NCBI GenBank assembly: GCA_050181835.1
Contig: JBFXCU010000006.1
Span: forward strand, 55,844 to 119,843
Reading direction: 5' to 3'
DNA length: 64,000 nucleotides
DNA from: CAILZL01 sp050181835
Lineage (GTDB): Bacteria > Pseudomonadota > Gammaproteobacteria > Steroidobacterales > Steroidobacteraceae
Part shown: in pieces, positions 45,736-54,478 of the stretch
Position numbering within the stretch: position 1 is the stretch's first letter
How the letters are laid out: every line of letters starts with the position of its first letter
Made by a program: the position numbers and the translations under genes
Notes under the pieces: model-generated
Database searches by the model: none
What the model saw: only the letters and a program-made list of their open reading frames with translations
Told to the model about the DNA's origin: nothing

Positions 45736-47154
45736 ATGTCAGCAATAACTGTCAATTCTGCGCGTTATGCACTTCTGTTCAGCTTGTCGCTGATCTCGGC
45801 ATGTGCTCACTATCAAGCCAAGCCGCTGGATCTGCAGTCTACTGGCAAGCAATTTAGTGCTCGTAATCTGAACGATCCGGCAATTCAGCAGCGACTGCAG
45901 TTGTTGCAGCTGGTGGATACCGCAAGTACGGGACGATGGGATCGCGCGCAGTTACTAGTAGTTGCGGCCGAAAATAATGCCAAGCTAGTTAGAGCCAGGA
46001 CTCAATTGCAGGTAGCTAGTGCCGCTCAATTGACCGCCGCTGCTTTGCCAAATCCCACCTTGAGTCTGGGCAGCGAGTACAATCTCTCGCAGACAGTCGA
46101 GTCGCCATGGCTATGGTCGATTTCGACAGATTGGCTGTTAGACGCTGGGCTACGTCGGCAATTGCGTATACGGCTGGCGGACACACAGCTACAAGCCGTA
46201 CGTGTTGATTACGCTGAAGCTGTGTGGGCGGTACGCAGCGAGTTGCGCACAGCATTGCTCAACTACTTGTTGGGTACCGAACGCAGCAAAGTTCTCAGCA
46301 CTAGCATTGTCAATCAAGAGCAGCTACTGAATTTGCAACGACAGCGTATAGCCCAAGGTGAGGCCACTGCCAGCGAGGCCTTGCAGGTGGAGCTGGAATT
46401 GACGCGCACCCGTAGCAGCCTGGCTGAAAACTCACGGATGCAGGCGGTGGCGTTGGCACAGCTCGCGCAAGCCTTGGGAATGCCGATTGTGGCGTTGCAA
46501 TCACAGTCATTTACTTGGGATGAATTGCTACGTGTTACCGCATTGGACGCAGAGCAGTTGCAGCAGTTGCGTAACTCAGCCTTATTGTCGCGCGCCGATC
46601 TGCAGCGGGCGGTGATTGGCTATCAACAACGCGAACTGGAGTTGCAACAAGCAGTTCGTCAGCAGTATCCACAGTTTTCCATTGGACCTGGTTACAGCTG
46701 GGATCATGCTGTGAAGAAAATCAGCCTGGGATTATCGTTGGGATTGCCGGTGTTTAATCACAATCAGGGGCCGATTGCCGAAGCAGAGGCGGCGCGCAAT
46801 CTGGCCGGCGAGCAGGCATTGCTGGTGCAGTCGCAAATACTCAACGATATTGATGTGGCCCAGCAGGCTTATCAAACTGCGGTATCGGCGTTACAAGGCG
46901 TGCTGCAACAAAGTGACGTGGTCGATGCCTTGCTGAAGCAATCGCAACAAGCTTTGGCATTAGGTGCCACTGATCAGATTGGTGTGATTGCGGCGCAGTT
47001 GACCAGCAATGTACAAACTCTGGTGGTACTGGATGCGGTGGAACGTATGCAGCAATCACTTGGCCAATTGGAAGATGCAGTGCGTGCACCTTTGTCCGGT
47101 CCGGAATTGAATATCAACAAGACCGCGCTACTCGAAACAACGCTTACAAAGTAA
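45736..47154 (+). CDS. TolC-family outer membrane channel lipoprotein, RND system 2
   Basis: This is a 472-residue outer-membrane factor with signal peptide YALLFSLSLISAC, so probably a lipoprotein. Two OEP repeats are visible (LVVAAENNAKLVRARTQLQVA, then LLKQSQQALALGATDQIGV) with the predicted tail of coiled-coil segments. The central LPNPTLSLGSEYN and LGLPVFNHNQGPIAEAEA motifs are typical of the CusC/CzcC branch. ATG 45736. It is the first gene of a three-gene operon, followed 22 bp later by the adaptor. It is paralogous in type, not by close duplication, to the gene at 27.2 kb. Confidence 0.88.
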   Translation: MSAITVNSARYALLFSLSLISACAHYQAKPLDLQSTGKQFSARNLNDPAIQQRLQLLQLVDTASTGRWDRAQLLVVAAENNAKLVRARTQLQVASAAQLTAAALPNPTLSLGSEYNLSQTVESPWLWSISTDWLLDAGLRRQLRIRLADTQLQAVRVDYAEAVWAVRSELRTALLNYLLGTERSKVLSTSIVNQEQLLNLQRQRIAQGEATASEALQVELELTRTRSSLAENSRMQAVALAQLAQALGMPIVALQSQSFTWDELLRVTALDAEQLQQLRNSALLSRADLQRAVIGYQQRELELQQAVRQQYPQFSIGPGYSWDHAVKKISLGLSLGLPVFNHNQGPIAEAEAARNLAGEQALLVQSQILNDIDVAQQAYQTAVSALQGVLQQSDVVDALLKQSQQALALGATDQIGVIAAQLTSNVQTLVVLDAVERMQQSLGQLEDAVRAPLSGPELNINKTALLETTLTK

Positions 47155-47176
47155 GTATTCTCTCGCAAGGAGTTCT

Positions 47177-48097
47177 ATGTATCGCCGAGCAATTCTTGCA
47201 GCGTTGTGGCTGCTTACAGCACCGCTGGCACAGGCTGATGTGGAGCTGAATGAAGCAACACGTGCCAACTTTGGTATTGCCACCATTGCGGCGGAGATGG
47301 CGCAGGTGTTACGTCAATGGCAGGCCAGTGCGCAAGTGCTGGATGCGTCGGCATTGGTCAGTATCTTGGCGGAAACCAGTGCGGCCCAAGCTGCAGCGAC
47401 TGCCTCAACTAGCGAACTCAAACGTGTTACAGCCTTACACCAGTCTGGTAATAACGCCGCTTTGAAAACGGTTGAAGCTGCGCGTGCGCAGGCCATAGCA
47501 GATCACAGTCGAGTAACAGCACTGCAGGCCCAGCTACTCGGTAGCTGGGGTAGCAGCATTAGCCGCATGACGGCAGCGCAGCGTGAACAACTGATGCAGT
47601 CCATACTGGATGGAGAAGTTGTCTTACTACGCGCCGAGTTGCCAGGCAGCACAATAACACTGAGTCCACGCAGCGTGCGCTTGCGGTTTTTGTCGGAGAG
47701 CAACAGCATCAATGCCAAGTTATTGGGCGCGATGCCACAGACGAATAGCCAGTCACTGGGTAAAGCTTACTTACTTAGTGCACCAACTGATGACCAGTCT
47801 GCATTACAGCCGGGGCAGGTGTTGTCAGCCGAGCTGGAAGATGCCACGCGTAGCGTGTCAGGGATCAAGTTGCCACGTGCAGCGGTGCTGCGGTGGCAGG
47901 GTCAGCAGTGGGTCTATGTTGAGCATGAAGCGGGTCATTATCAGCGAGTGGCCATTACGGTGACTCAATGGCTGGATGAGGCGGTGCTGGTCACTGCTGA
48001 CATCAAGTCCGGTGACAAAGTGGTCAATCGCGGTGCGGGTTTGGTACTCGGTGCGGAGTTATTACCTCCAGAAGCAAAAGGCGAGGCTGAAGAATAA
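47177..48097 (+). CDS. Short RND periplasmic adaptor without visible lipoyl domain, system 2
   Basis: This 306-residue secreted protein has Sec signal MYRRAILAALWLLTAPLAQA. Position between channel and permease and its C-terminal pattern (LRWQGQQWVYVEHEAGHYQRV, then GDKVVNRGAGLVLG) place it among RND adaptors. A short helical hairpin (QAAATASTSELKRVTALHQ) and beta-barrel-like region are visible. The paired biotinyl-lipoyl motifs seen in adaptor 1 are missing, and it is 85 residues shorter. AAGGAG lies just before ATG 47177. The permease starts 3 bp after its stop. It could be a reduced adaptor or need a second subunit. Confidence 0.8.
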   Translation: MYRRAILAALWLLTAPLAQADVELNEATRANFGIATIAAEMAQVLRQWQASAQVLDASALVSILAETSAAQAAATASTSELKRVTALHQSGNNAALKTVEAARAQAIADHSRVTALQAQLLGSWGSSISRMTAAQREQLMQSILDGEVVLLRAELPGSTITLSPRSVRLRFLSESNSINAKLLGAMPQTNSQSLGKAYLLSAPTDDQSALQPGQVLSAELEDATRSVSGIKLPRAAVLRWQGQQWVYVEHEAGHYQRVAITVTQWLDEAVLVTADIKSGDKVVNRGAGLVLGAELLPPEAKGEAEE

Positions 48098-48100
48098 GCC

Positions 48101-51100
48101 ATGCTAGCAGCCCTCATTCGCGGTTCGCTGCGTCACCCTGCGCTGGTAGTAGTGCTGGGAAGTCTGTTGTTGTTTTATGGCGGTGTGACCCTGTTGCACG
48201 CCAAGTACGACGTGTTCCCTGAGTTCGTGCCTGAGCAAGCGACTCTGCAAGTTGAAGCACCCGGCCTGTTGGCTGAGGATGTTGAACGGCTGGTTACGCA
48301 GCCACTGGAAAACGCTATCAATGGCGGCGCCAATATTGCCGAAGTGCGCTCGGACTCCATTCAAGGTTTGTCGGTCATCACCGTGGTGTTCGATGAAGGC
48401 AGTGATATTTTCCGTGATCGCCAGTTGTTGGCTGAACGAGTATCGGAAGCAGCCAGCTCGCTGCCGACCAGTGTTGGCACACCAATAATCGGCCCGATGA
48501 CTTCTTCGACCATGGATTTGCTCAAGGTAGGCTTTACCAGTGACAAGTTGAGCCCAATTGAACTGCGTAGCTTGGTGGAGTGGACAGTACGCCCACGCTT
48601 ATTGTCGGTGCCAGGAGTTGCGCGTGCCATTGTGTACGGAGGCGGTCGTCGCGAGATCCAGATCGCCGTTAAGCAAGAGCGGTTATCGGTATTGCATCTC
48701 GGCATCAATGAAGTGCTGGCGGCCGCCAGTGATGCCATCACGCTGCGTGGCTCGGGTTTTGCTGATACTCCTACGCAACGTATTTTGATTCGCGCGGTGG
48801 CCGACAACAACACCCCGGAGAGCATCGCCGCCACCGTGGTTACGCGCCGCGAGGGTAGCAATATCACCATTGGTGATGTAGCCGACGTCACTTACGCCGC
48901 CGAACCTGCCTTTGGTGATGCGCATGTACAGGGCGGACCGACAGTACTGTTATCCATGGGCAGTCAGTATCTGTCCAATACACTGGACACCACCGAACGC
49001 CTCGAAATGGCGCTGGCTGAGCTGCAGCCTATGCTGCAGGAGCGAGGCGTAATGGTATATCCGGCATTACATCGACCCGCGACTTTTGTGGAGGTGGCGT
49101 TAAAGGGTATGCGTGATGCGTTGGCATTGGGTGCGTTGTTAGTAGCGCTGGTGCTTATCGCGTTCCTGCGTAGTTGGCGCACTGCGCTGATCTCCTTTGT
49201 CACCATTCCGCTGTCGTTGTTGTTCGCGGTGCTGGTGATGAATCGCATCGGCTGGACTATTAACACTATGACGTTGAGTGGCTTGGCGGTGGCGCTGGGT
49301 GTGGTAGTTGATGATGCCATCATCGATGTGGAAAACATCGTGCGGCGCTTGCGACAGGCAGTGACGTTGCGTGACATGACGCCGATTGATGCAATCATTT
49401 TTAACGCGTCGATTGAGGTGCGTCGCCCCATTGTGTTGGCAACGGTCATTGTTGGTATGGTGTTTGTGCCGATTCTGATGTTGCCGGGGTTGCAAGGCAG
49501 CTTCTTTGCGCCGATGGCGATGGCCTTCCTGCTGGCCACCTTTGGTTCCTTGTTGGTCGCGCTGACAATAACCCCCGTGCTGTGCCTGCTGTTATTACAT
49601 CCGCATGCTGATGAGCATGAGCCACGCTGGGTGCGGCGTCTGAAATTCACTCAGTACGCATCGCTGAAGCGGGTGCGGCAGGCCGGTTCAATGCTGTTGT
49701 TAGGTTCCTTGCTATTGGGTATGGCGGCATTGGCCTACGCCAACCGTTTTGGTAAAGAACTGATGCCCATGTTCCGCGAGGGACACTTGGTAGTGCAATT
49801 GTTTGGTCCAACCGGCACCGGACTGTCCGAAGTCATGCGTGTAGGTGATCGTGTCGCCGAGCAAGCATTGCAGATTCCCGGTGTTGCCACGGTGGTGCAA
49901 CAGGCCGGTCGCGCCGAAGCCGGTGAAGATACCTGGGGGCCGAGTCGTTCCGAGTTTCATATTGAACTCAAACCCGGTTTGACCGCAAGGCAGGAAATTG
50001 CAATTCAGGATGCCATGCATGAGTTGCTGGGCGGCTTTCCTGGCTTTGAGTCAGAAGTATTGACCTTCTTGGGTGATCGTATCAGTGAGTCCATTTCTGG
50101 TGAAACGGCGGCAGTGAGTGTCAGTGTATTCGGCTCAGACCTGGATCAATTGGATGCCACCGCTGAGCAGATAAAAGCAGTGCTACAGCAGCTACCGGAT
50201 GCAGGCAGTGTGCAACTCGATACCGCATCGGAATTGCCAACACTGCAAGTCAAGTCGATTCCCGCGAAGCTGGCAACGCTCGGCCTGCGCGATCTCGATG
50301 TGCTGGATGCAGTGCAGGTAGCTTACGCGGGTAACAAGATTGGTCAGGTTTACCAAGGCAATCAGGCTTTGACGGTAAGGGTGATGCTTGCCAAACAACA
50401 GCAACTCGATCCAGAAGCGCTGTCAACGCTGGTATTGCATAGTCCTAGTGGTCGTGATGTACCTATCTCAGCGGTGGCCGATCTTGATCTGGTATCGAGT
50501 CGCGGTGCGATTTCACATGAAAGTGGGCAACGTCGTCAGGTGGTCAACCTCAATCCAGTAACTACGGATATGGTGGGTTTTGTCAATTCAGCCAAGCAAG
50601 CCTTAGCAGAAAAAATCACGCTACCTGAAGGCGTGTTCTATCAGTTTGGCGGGGTGGCTGATGAAGCCAAGGCAGCTAGCCGTCAACTGTTACTGAATAC
50701 CACGCTGGCCGCACTTGGCATTGTATTGTTGCTGATGGCAACGTTTCGCGCCTGGCGCAGCGTGGTGTTGATCTTGATCAATGTGCCGTTTGCATTGGTC
50801 GGTGGTGTGATTGCGGTCGCGCTTACCAACGCCTCACTGTCGATTGGCACGCTGGTAGGCTTTGTTACCTTGTTTGGTATCTCGGCACGTAACGCCATCA
50901 TGCTGGTGTCGCATTATGATCACTTGACCGCCGAGGAAGGCAAGCGGTGGAGTGTCTATGTTGCTTTGCGTGGTGTACGCGAACGCTTGACACCGATTTT
51001 GATGACGGCATTGGTAACCGCGCTGGGTTTGTTACCGTTGGCGTTGGGTAGTGGCGAAGCAGGCCGTGAAATTGAAGGACCGATGGCGGTCGTGATTCTC

Positions 51101-51178
51101 GGCGGATTGATCTCATCGACGGTACTCAATCTGTGGGTGCTGCCAATCATTGCGGCGTGTTATCTGCGCGCCAAGTAA
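48101..51178 (+). CDS. RND efflux permease (CusA/CzcA-like), system 2
   Basis: This 1025-residue inner-membrane pump has the same length as the permease at 29.8 kb. The N-terminus reads HAKYDVFPEFVPEQATLQVE and PGLLAEDVERLVTQPLE. TM4 is ALGVVVDDAIIDVENIVRR, with the same added acidic residues as in system 1. The second half contains IGTLVGFVTLFGISARNAIMLV and ends in GPMAVVILGGLISSTVLNLWVLP. The two permeases are clear paralogues but differ throughout, so the duplication is old or they were acquired separately. ATG 48101 lies 3 bp after the adaptor stop. The substrate is not readable; metal ions or organic compounds are both possible. Confidence 0.9.
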   Translation: MLAALIRGSLRHPALVVVLGSLLLFYGGVTLLHAKYDVFPEFVPEQATLQVEAPGLLAEDVERLVTQPLENAINGGANIAEVRSDSIQGLSVITVVFDEGSDIFRDRQLLAERVSEAASSLPTSVGTPIIGPMTSSTMDLLKVGFTSDKLSPIELRSLVEWTVRPRLLSVPGVARAIVYGGGRREIQIAVKQERLSVLHLGINEVLAAASDAITLRGSGFADTPTQRILIRAVADNNTPESIAATVVTRREGSNITIGDVADVTYAAEPAFGDAHVQGGPTVLLSMGSQYLSNTLDTTERLEMALAELQPMLQERGVMVYPALHRPATFVEVALKGMRDALALGALLVALVLIAFLRSWRTALISFVTIPLSLLFAVLVMNRIGWTINTMTLSGLAVALGVVVDDAIIDVENIVRRLRQAVTLRDMTPIDAIIFNASIEVRRPIVLATVIVGMVFVPILMLPGLQGSFFAPMAMAFLLATFGSLLVALTITPVLCLLLLHPHADEHEPRWVRRLKFTQYASLKRVRQAGSMLLLGSLLLGMAALAYANRFGKELMPMFREGHLVVQLFGPTGTGLSEVMRVGDRVAEQALQIPGVATVVQQAGRAEAGEDTWGPSRSEFHIELKPGLTARQEIAIQDAMHELLGGFPGFESEVLTFLGDRISESISGETAAVSVSVFGSDLDQLDATAEQIKAVLQQLPDAGSVQLDTASELPTLQVKSIPAKLATLGLRDLDVLDAVQVAYAGNKIGQVYQGNQALTVRVMLAKQQQLDPEALSTLVLHSPSGRDVPISAVADLDLVSSRGAISHESGQRRQVVNLNPVTTDMVGFVNSAKQALAEKITLPEGVFYQFGGVADEAKAASRQLLLNTTLAALGIVLLLMATFRAWRSVVLILINVPFALVGGVIAVALTNASLSIGTLVGFVTLFGISARNAIMLVSHYDHLTAEEGKRWSVYVALRGVRERLTPILMTALVTALGLLPLALGSGEAGREIEGPMAVVILGGLISSTVLNLWVLPIIAACYLRAK

Positions 51179-51203
51179 TTGACCGATACAAGAAGAATGC
51201 AAA

Positions 51204-51360
51204 TTGAACAAGAGTGTGCCCGCATCCATATCTGTTGCGCTGCTGTTATCGACCAGCGCCTAGGCTGCTAATCCGGGTTATCACCAGCTGGCGGAAACAA
51301 CAATCACTGGGTGATGGCGGCTACGATTACCTATCGACAAGATCGCCATCGATTTGCCTG
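51204..51360 (+). pseudogene. Decayed start of a secreted YncE-like beta-propeller gene
   Basis: A TTG-initiated frame encodes a signal peptide (NKSVPASISVALLLSTSA) and is broken by TAG at 51261. The same frame then reads AANPGYHQLAETTI and meets TGA at 51312. A +1 shift restores LGDGGYDYLST at 51307-51339. The order GYH..., then GG.DYL is what the first strand of secreted YncE-like propeller proteins looks like. The rest of the gene is absent, replaced after about 150 bp by a palindrome. I read this as a truncated remnant with a nonsense codon and a frameshift. The family call is tentative. Confidence 0.5.
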
Positions 51361-51367
51361 ATCGATA

Positions 51368-51405
51368 AATACAGTCGCTGACCTTGCAAGGTCAGCGACT
51401 GTATT
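51368..51405. terminator. Perfect 38-bp palindrome between RND system 2 and TonB receptor
   Basis: The two 19-bp arms (AATACAGTCGCTGACCTTG and its complement) meet with no unpaired loop bases. It lies between convergent genes and can act as a bidirectional terminator, although the flanking T run is short. The length and perfection exceed what simple termination needs. Confidence 0.65.
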
Positions 51406-51446
51406 ACTGACTATTTTCGTTTGATGGTTTGCGTGGCGACGCCGTT

Positions 51447-53858
51447 TCAGAATCTATACTTCATGCCCAAGCTCACGGTTTGAGTCTCGTACAGATTTTC
51501 ATATAGTGTGGTGACGCCACTGCTTACCTGTTTCTGGCGCAGACCAAAGTCGCTAAACAAGTCGCTGACAGTCAGTATGATTTCGCCATCTTTCCAGACT
51601 GGGCGCTTCAAGCCGAAGTCAAGCGAGGAGCGTGAGTATTCTATGCCCTGTGGTATATTGCGGTCGGCATAATAGAGATAGCTGAGTTGCAGTTGCAGTG
51701 ACCAAGGCAGCTTGATTTGGTTGCTGAGCTTGAAGTCCCAAGTGCTGTCATTCGATTCCGCAATGGCGAAGGGCCGCACTGTGGGGAAGAACAAGCGTGT
51801 CTGGAAGGCCTCTATCTTGTTCTGGTACCAGTTGAAGCTGCCAGAGATACGCCAGTCATGGTTCACATCCTGGGTAGCCAGCAGCTCTATACCCTGTTGC
51901 CGACTGTTGCCCACGTTCTGAAAAATCTTGTTGACGATGTCGTAGTTGGGGTTGGTGTCATCAATGGCGTATACGCGCAGGAACGGATCCTTGATATTGC
52001 GCAGATAGGCCGAGATGGATGCAGAGCCTGATTCCCAGAAGCGTTCGTAACCCAGTTCAAACACGTCGGTGAACTGCGGTCGCAGGTAAGGGTTGCCCAC
52101 CTTCAGCAATTCGGGATCATCGTACTTGGGGAAGATGCGTAACTGTGGTTCACCGGGACGATCCACGCGGCGGTTGTACGCCGCCAGCACATTACTTTCG
52201 TCATTCAAGCGCCAAGTGAATTTCACATTCGGGAACAGTTCGAAGTAGTCGTAGGCATCGCTGCTAGGGTAGTAGATGTTCTCGGTGGGTATCCGGTACT
52301 TGACCTCGGTGTTTTCCAGGCGCAGGCCGACTTCCACATCGAAGTTGCTGGTCTCATGCAGATAGTTGGCGTAACCGGAGTAGATGTTTTCATCCCAGTC
52401 TGACCAGTCGCCGAGGCCGGGGTAAATCACTGTCTGATTGCCAGGGGTTACGTCATAGGTCACCGGAATCCAGCGTGCCTGATACTTGATGCCAGCTTCA
52501 AGACGGCCTGAGCGCAGGGGCTGAACGTAGTCCAGTGTTACCGGCAGGGTGTGTTCTTTGGCAACGATATGCGTGGCGTCAGTGCCGGTACGCACCGATG
52601 AAACTTCATTGAGGTAATAGGCTTCGTCTTCCCAGCCACGGGTGTATTCCACGCGCAGATCCATTTCATGGCCCGGATTAGCGAACGGCCACTTGTAGTT
52701 GACCGCGAAGTTGGCGAAGCCGGTATCTTCCTCCTCGCGCCAGAACCAGAAACGGTTGCGCGTCATGGTGGCGGCGTCGATAAACGGCACTTGGGAACGA
52801 TCGGTATGTGTCTCGAAATCGTAAATGCCCGATAGCGTCAGCAGATCGCCGGAGGGCAGGGTCCAGTCAGTGCCAGCCTTGAGAGTGTACTGCGTCTGTA
52901 CGCGATTCTCCGGCACCTGAGACAGGATCACGCGGCCATCGCTGTAGTAGCGCGTGGCGAATTCATTGTTGGGGAGGTCATTCTGCGCCAGATACTCCGC
53001 CTGGAAATAACTGCGACTGCTGTCGTTGGCGTAGTTGAGATTCAGCGTGGGCGATATCTTGCGATTGCTGGTGTAGCTGCCCACATCGGTAGGCAAGTCA
53101 TCCTTGGATCGGGTGAGTTGGCCGATGCCGAAGGACAGGCCAACATCGCCGTTGAGCCCCAGTTTGTTTTCTTTTTTGTAAATGATATTGATAATGCCCG
53201 CCATGCCAGCGGCATCGTAGCGAGCAGAAGGATTGTTGATGATCTGGATGCTCGCGGCATTGGCGGCGGAAATACTGTCCAGACCTTTTTGGTTGCCATA
53301 GCCGGTCAGGCCGGAGGGCTTGCCATCAATCAGAATGGTCACCTTGTCGCTGCCGCGCAGCAATACTTTGCCTTCCTGATCGATGGTGATGCCGGGCAAT
53401 CCCTTCATCGCATCCAGCAACGATCCGGTGGCTTGCGCAAAATTATCGGCAAGGCTGTATTCGCGATTGGACAGCGTTGCCACTGTACTGGTCTGACCGA
53501 CGACCAGCACTTCTTCCAGAATTTCATCAGCAGTAAGCCGAACATCGCCCACGTAGTAGATGTCATTCTTGTCACCCACGAACAGGGGCGAACCCTGTGC
53601 GGCATAACCTATGGCAGTGACATTCACCAGATATTCGCCCGGTTCCAGACCAGTCAGTATGAAACGCCCGTCGTTAGCGACGACAGTTGCGGTGGCGATG
53701 GTATCTGCATTCGCCAGTTGCACTGACACGGCCGCCTGTGGCAGCGGCAGGCCAGATGCTTGGTCGAGGACCCGTCCCGAAAGCGTTGCACTGGCGGCGG
53801 CTATAGATGTATTTAAGACAGCCGCAATGGCTACGCTGATCGGTGCGTGATGACGCAT
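51447..53858 (-). CDS. TonB-dependent outer membrane receptor
   Basis: This receptor of about 803 residues has a signal peptide (VAIAAVLNTSIAAASA). A carboxypeptidase-regulatory-like domain near residues 25-110 (LSGRVLDQASGLPLPQAAVSV) is followed by the plug (LLDAMKGLPGITIDQEGKVLLRG, ILIDGKPSG, INNPSARYDAAGMAGIINII). A 22-strand barrel follows, ending in the classical YETQTVSLGMKYRF with terminal Phe. ATG 53858 is chosen for its GGAG seven bases upstream; the frame is open to 53909. The ligand is unknown; receptors with this N-terminal domain import siderophores, metals or carbohydrates. A GTCAA-GAT-TTGAC inverted repeat lies upstream at 53953-53965. Confidence 0.9.
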   Translation of the reverse strand: MRHHAPISVAIAAVLNTSIAAASATLSGRVLDQASGLPLPQAAVSVQLANADTIATATVVANDGRFILTGLEPGEYLVNVTAIGYAAQGSPLFVGDKNDIYYVGDVRLTADEILEEVLVVGQTSTVATLSNREYSLADNFAQATGSLLDAMKGLPGITIDQEGKVLLRGSDKVTILIDGKPSGLTGYGNQKGLDSISAANAASIQIINNPSARYDAAGMAGIINIIYKKENKLGLNGDVGLSFGIGQLTRSKDDLPTDVGSYTSNRKISPTLNLNYANDSSRSYFQAEYLAQNDLPNNEFATRYYSDGRVILSQVPENRVQTQYTLKAGTDWTLPSGDLLTLSGIYDFETHTDRSQVPFIDAATMTRNRFWFWREEEDTGFANFAVNYKWPFANPGHEMDLRVEYTRGWEDEAYYLNEVSSVRTGTDATHIVAKEHTLPVTLDYVQPLRSGRLEAGIKYQARWIPVTYDVTPGNQTVIYPGLGDWSDWDENIYSGYANYLHETSNFDVEVGLRLENTEVKYRIPTENIYYPSSDAYDYFELFPNVKFTWRLNDESNVLAAYNRRVDRPGEPQLRIFPKYDDPELLKVGNPYLRPQFTDVFELGYERFWESGSASISAYLRNIKDPFLRVYAIDDTNPNYDIVNKIFQNVGNSRQQGIELLATQDVNHDWRISGSFNWYQNKIEAFQTRLFFPTVRPFAIAESNDSTWDFKLSNQIKLPWSLQLQLSYLYYADRNIPQGIEYSRSSLDFGLKRPVWKDGEIILTVSDLFSDFGLRQKQVSSGVTTLYENLYETQTVSLGMKYRF

Positions 53859-53995
53859 TTTGATTCTCCGCAATAGTTGCATGGGGTGATTACCACTGCG
53901 GTTCAGCATATAGATACCCCAATACTGTTACTGGCAAGTTGTGTCAGCAACAGTCAAGATTTGACTACTTTCTGTAGGCGGTGGGGTACATAGGG

Positions 53996-54340
53996 TTATT
54001 TCAGTTTTGCTGTGTAATCATCCGGTTTGAAGCCGATCAGCAATTTCTTGCCGTACTCCAGCACTGGCCGCTTGATCATCGATGGCTGCACCAGCATCAG
54101 TTTGATTGCTTTGCTTTCAGTCAGGTTGGTCTTGTCGGCACCGGGCAGTTTTCTGAAGGTGGTGCCGGCGCGATTCAGTACGGTTTCCCAGCCGAATTCC
54201 TTGCACCATTTTTCCAGATGCTTGCGGTCGATACCTACGGCCTTGTAGTCATAAAAAGCGTATTTCACCCCATGATCATCCAGCCAGCTTCTGGCCTTCT
54301 TCATGGTGTCGCAGTTCTTGATGCCGTAAAGGGTATTCAT
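53996..54340 (-). CDS. ArsC-family thioredoxin-fold reductase (YffB-like)
   Basis: This 114-residue protein of the ArsC/Spx superfamily has a single N-terminal cysteine in LYGIKNCDTMKKARSWLDDHG, then YDYKAVGIDRKHLEKW, LNRAGTTFRKLPG, and IKRPVLEYGKKLLIGFKPD. It is closer to YffB than to true arsenate reductase, because the GIKNCDTxKKAR start and length match that group. A glutathione-dependent thiol reductase role has been proposed for YffB; function here is unproven. The open frame runs to 54466 but ATG 54340 gives the family start. It is directly upstream of, and close to, dapE in the gene order (138 bp apart). Confidence 0.88.
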   Translation of the reverse strand: MNTLYGIKNCDTMKKARSWLDDHGVKYAFYDYKAVGIDRKHLEKWCKEFGWETVLNRAGTTFRKLPGADKTNLTESKAIKLMLVQPSMIKRPVLEYGKKLLIGFKPDDYTAKLK

Positions 54341-54478
54341 GGTTGTGGATGCTAAAGGAATAGAACCGGGTTCGATAAATCGAACCCCTGCGAATAACCA
54401 GACGAATCTTCCGCAGGGGCGCGATTCATGGCACCCTTGCTGACGATTTAACCATGGCAGGCGCAATGAATTGCACCT

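Noticed and set aside
54341..54466. 42-residue extension of the ArsC-like reductase
   Set aside because: The family start matches ATG 54340, and the extension has no family resemblance.
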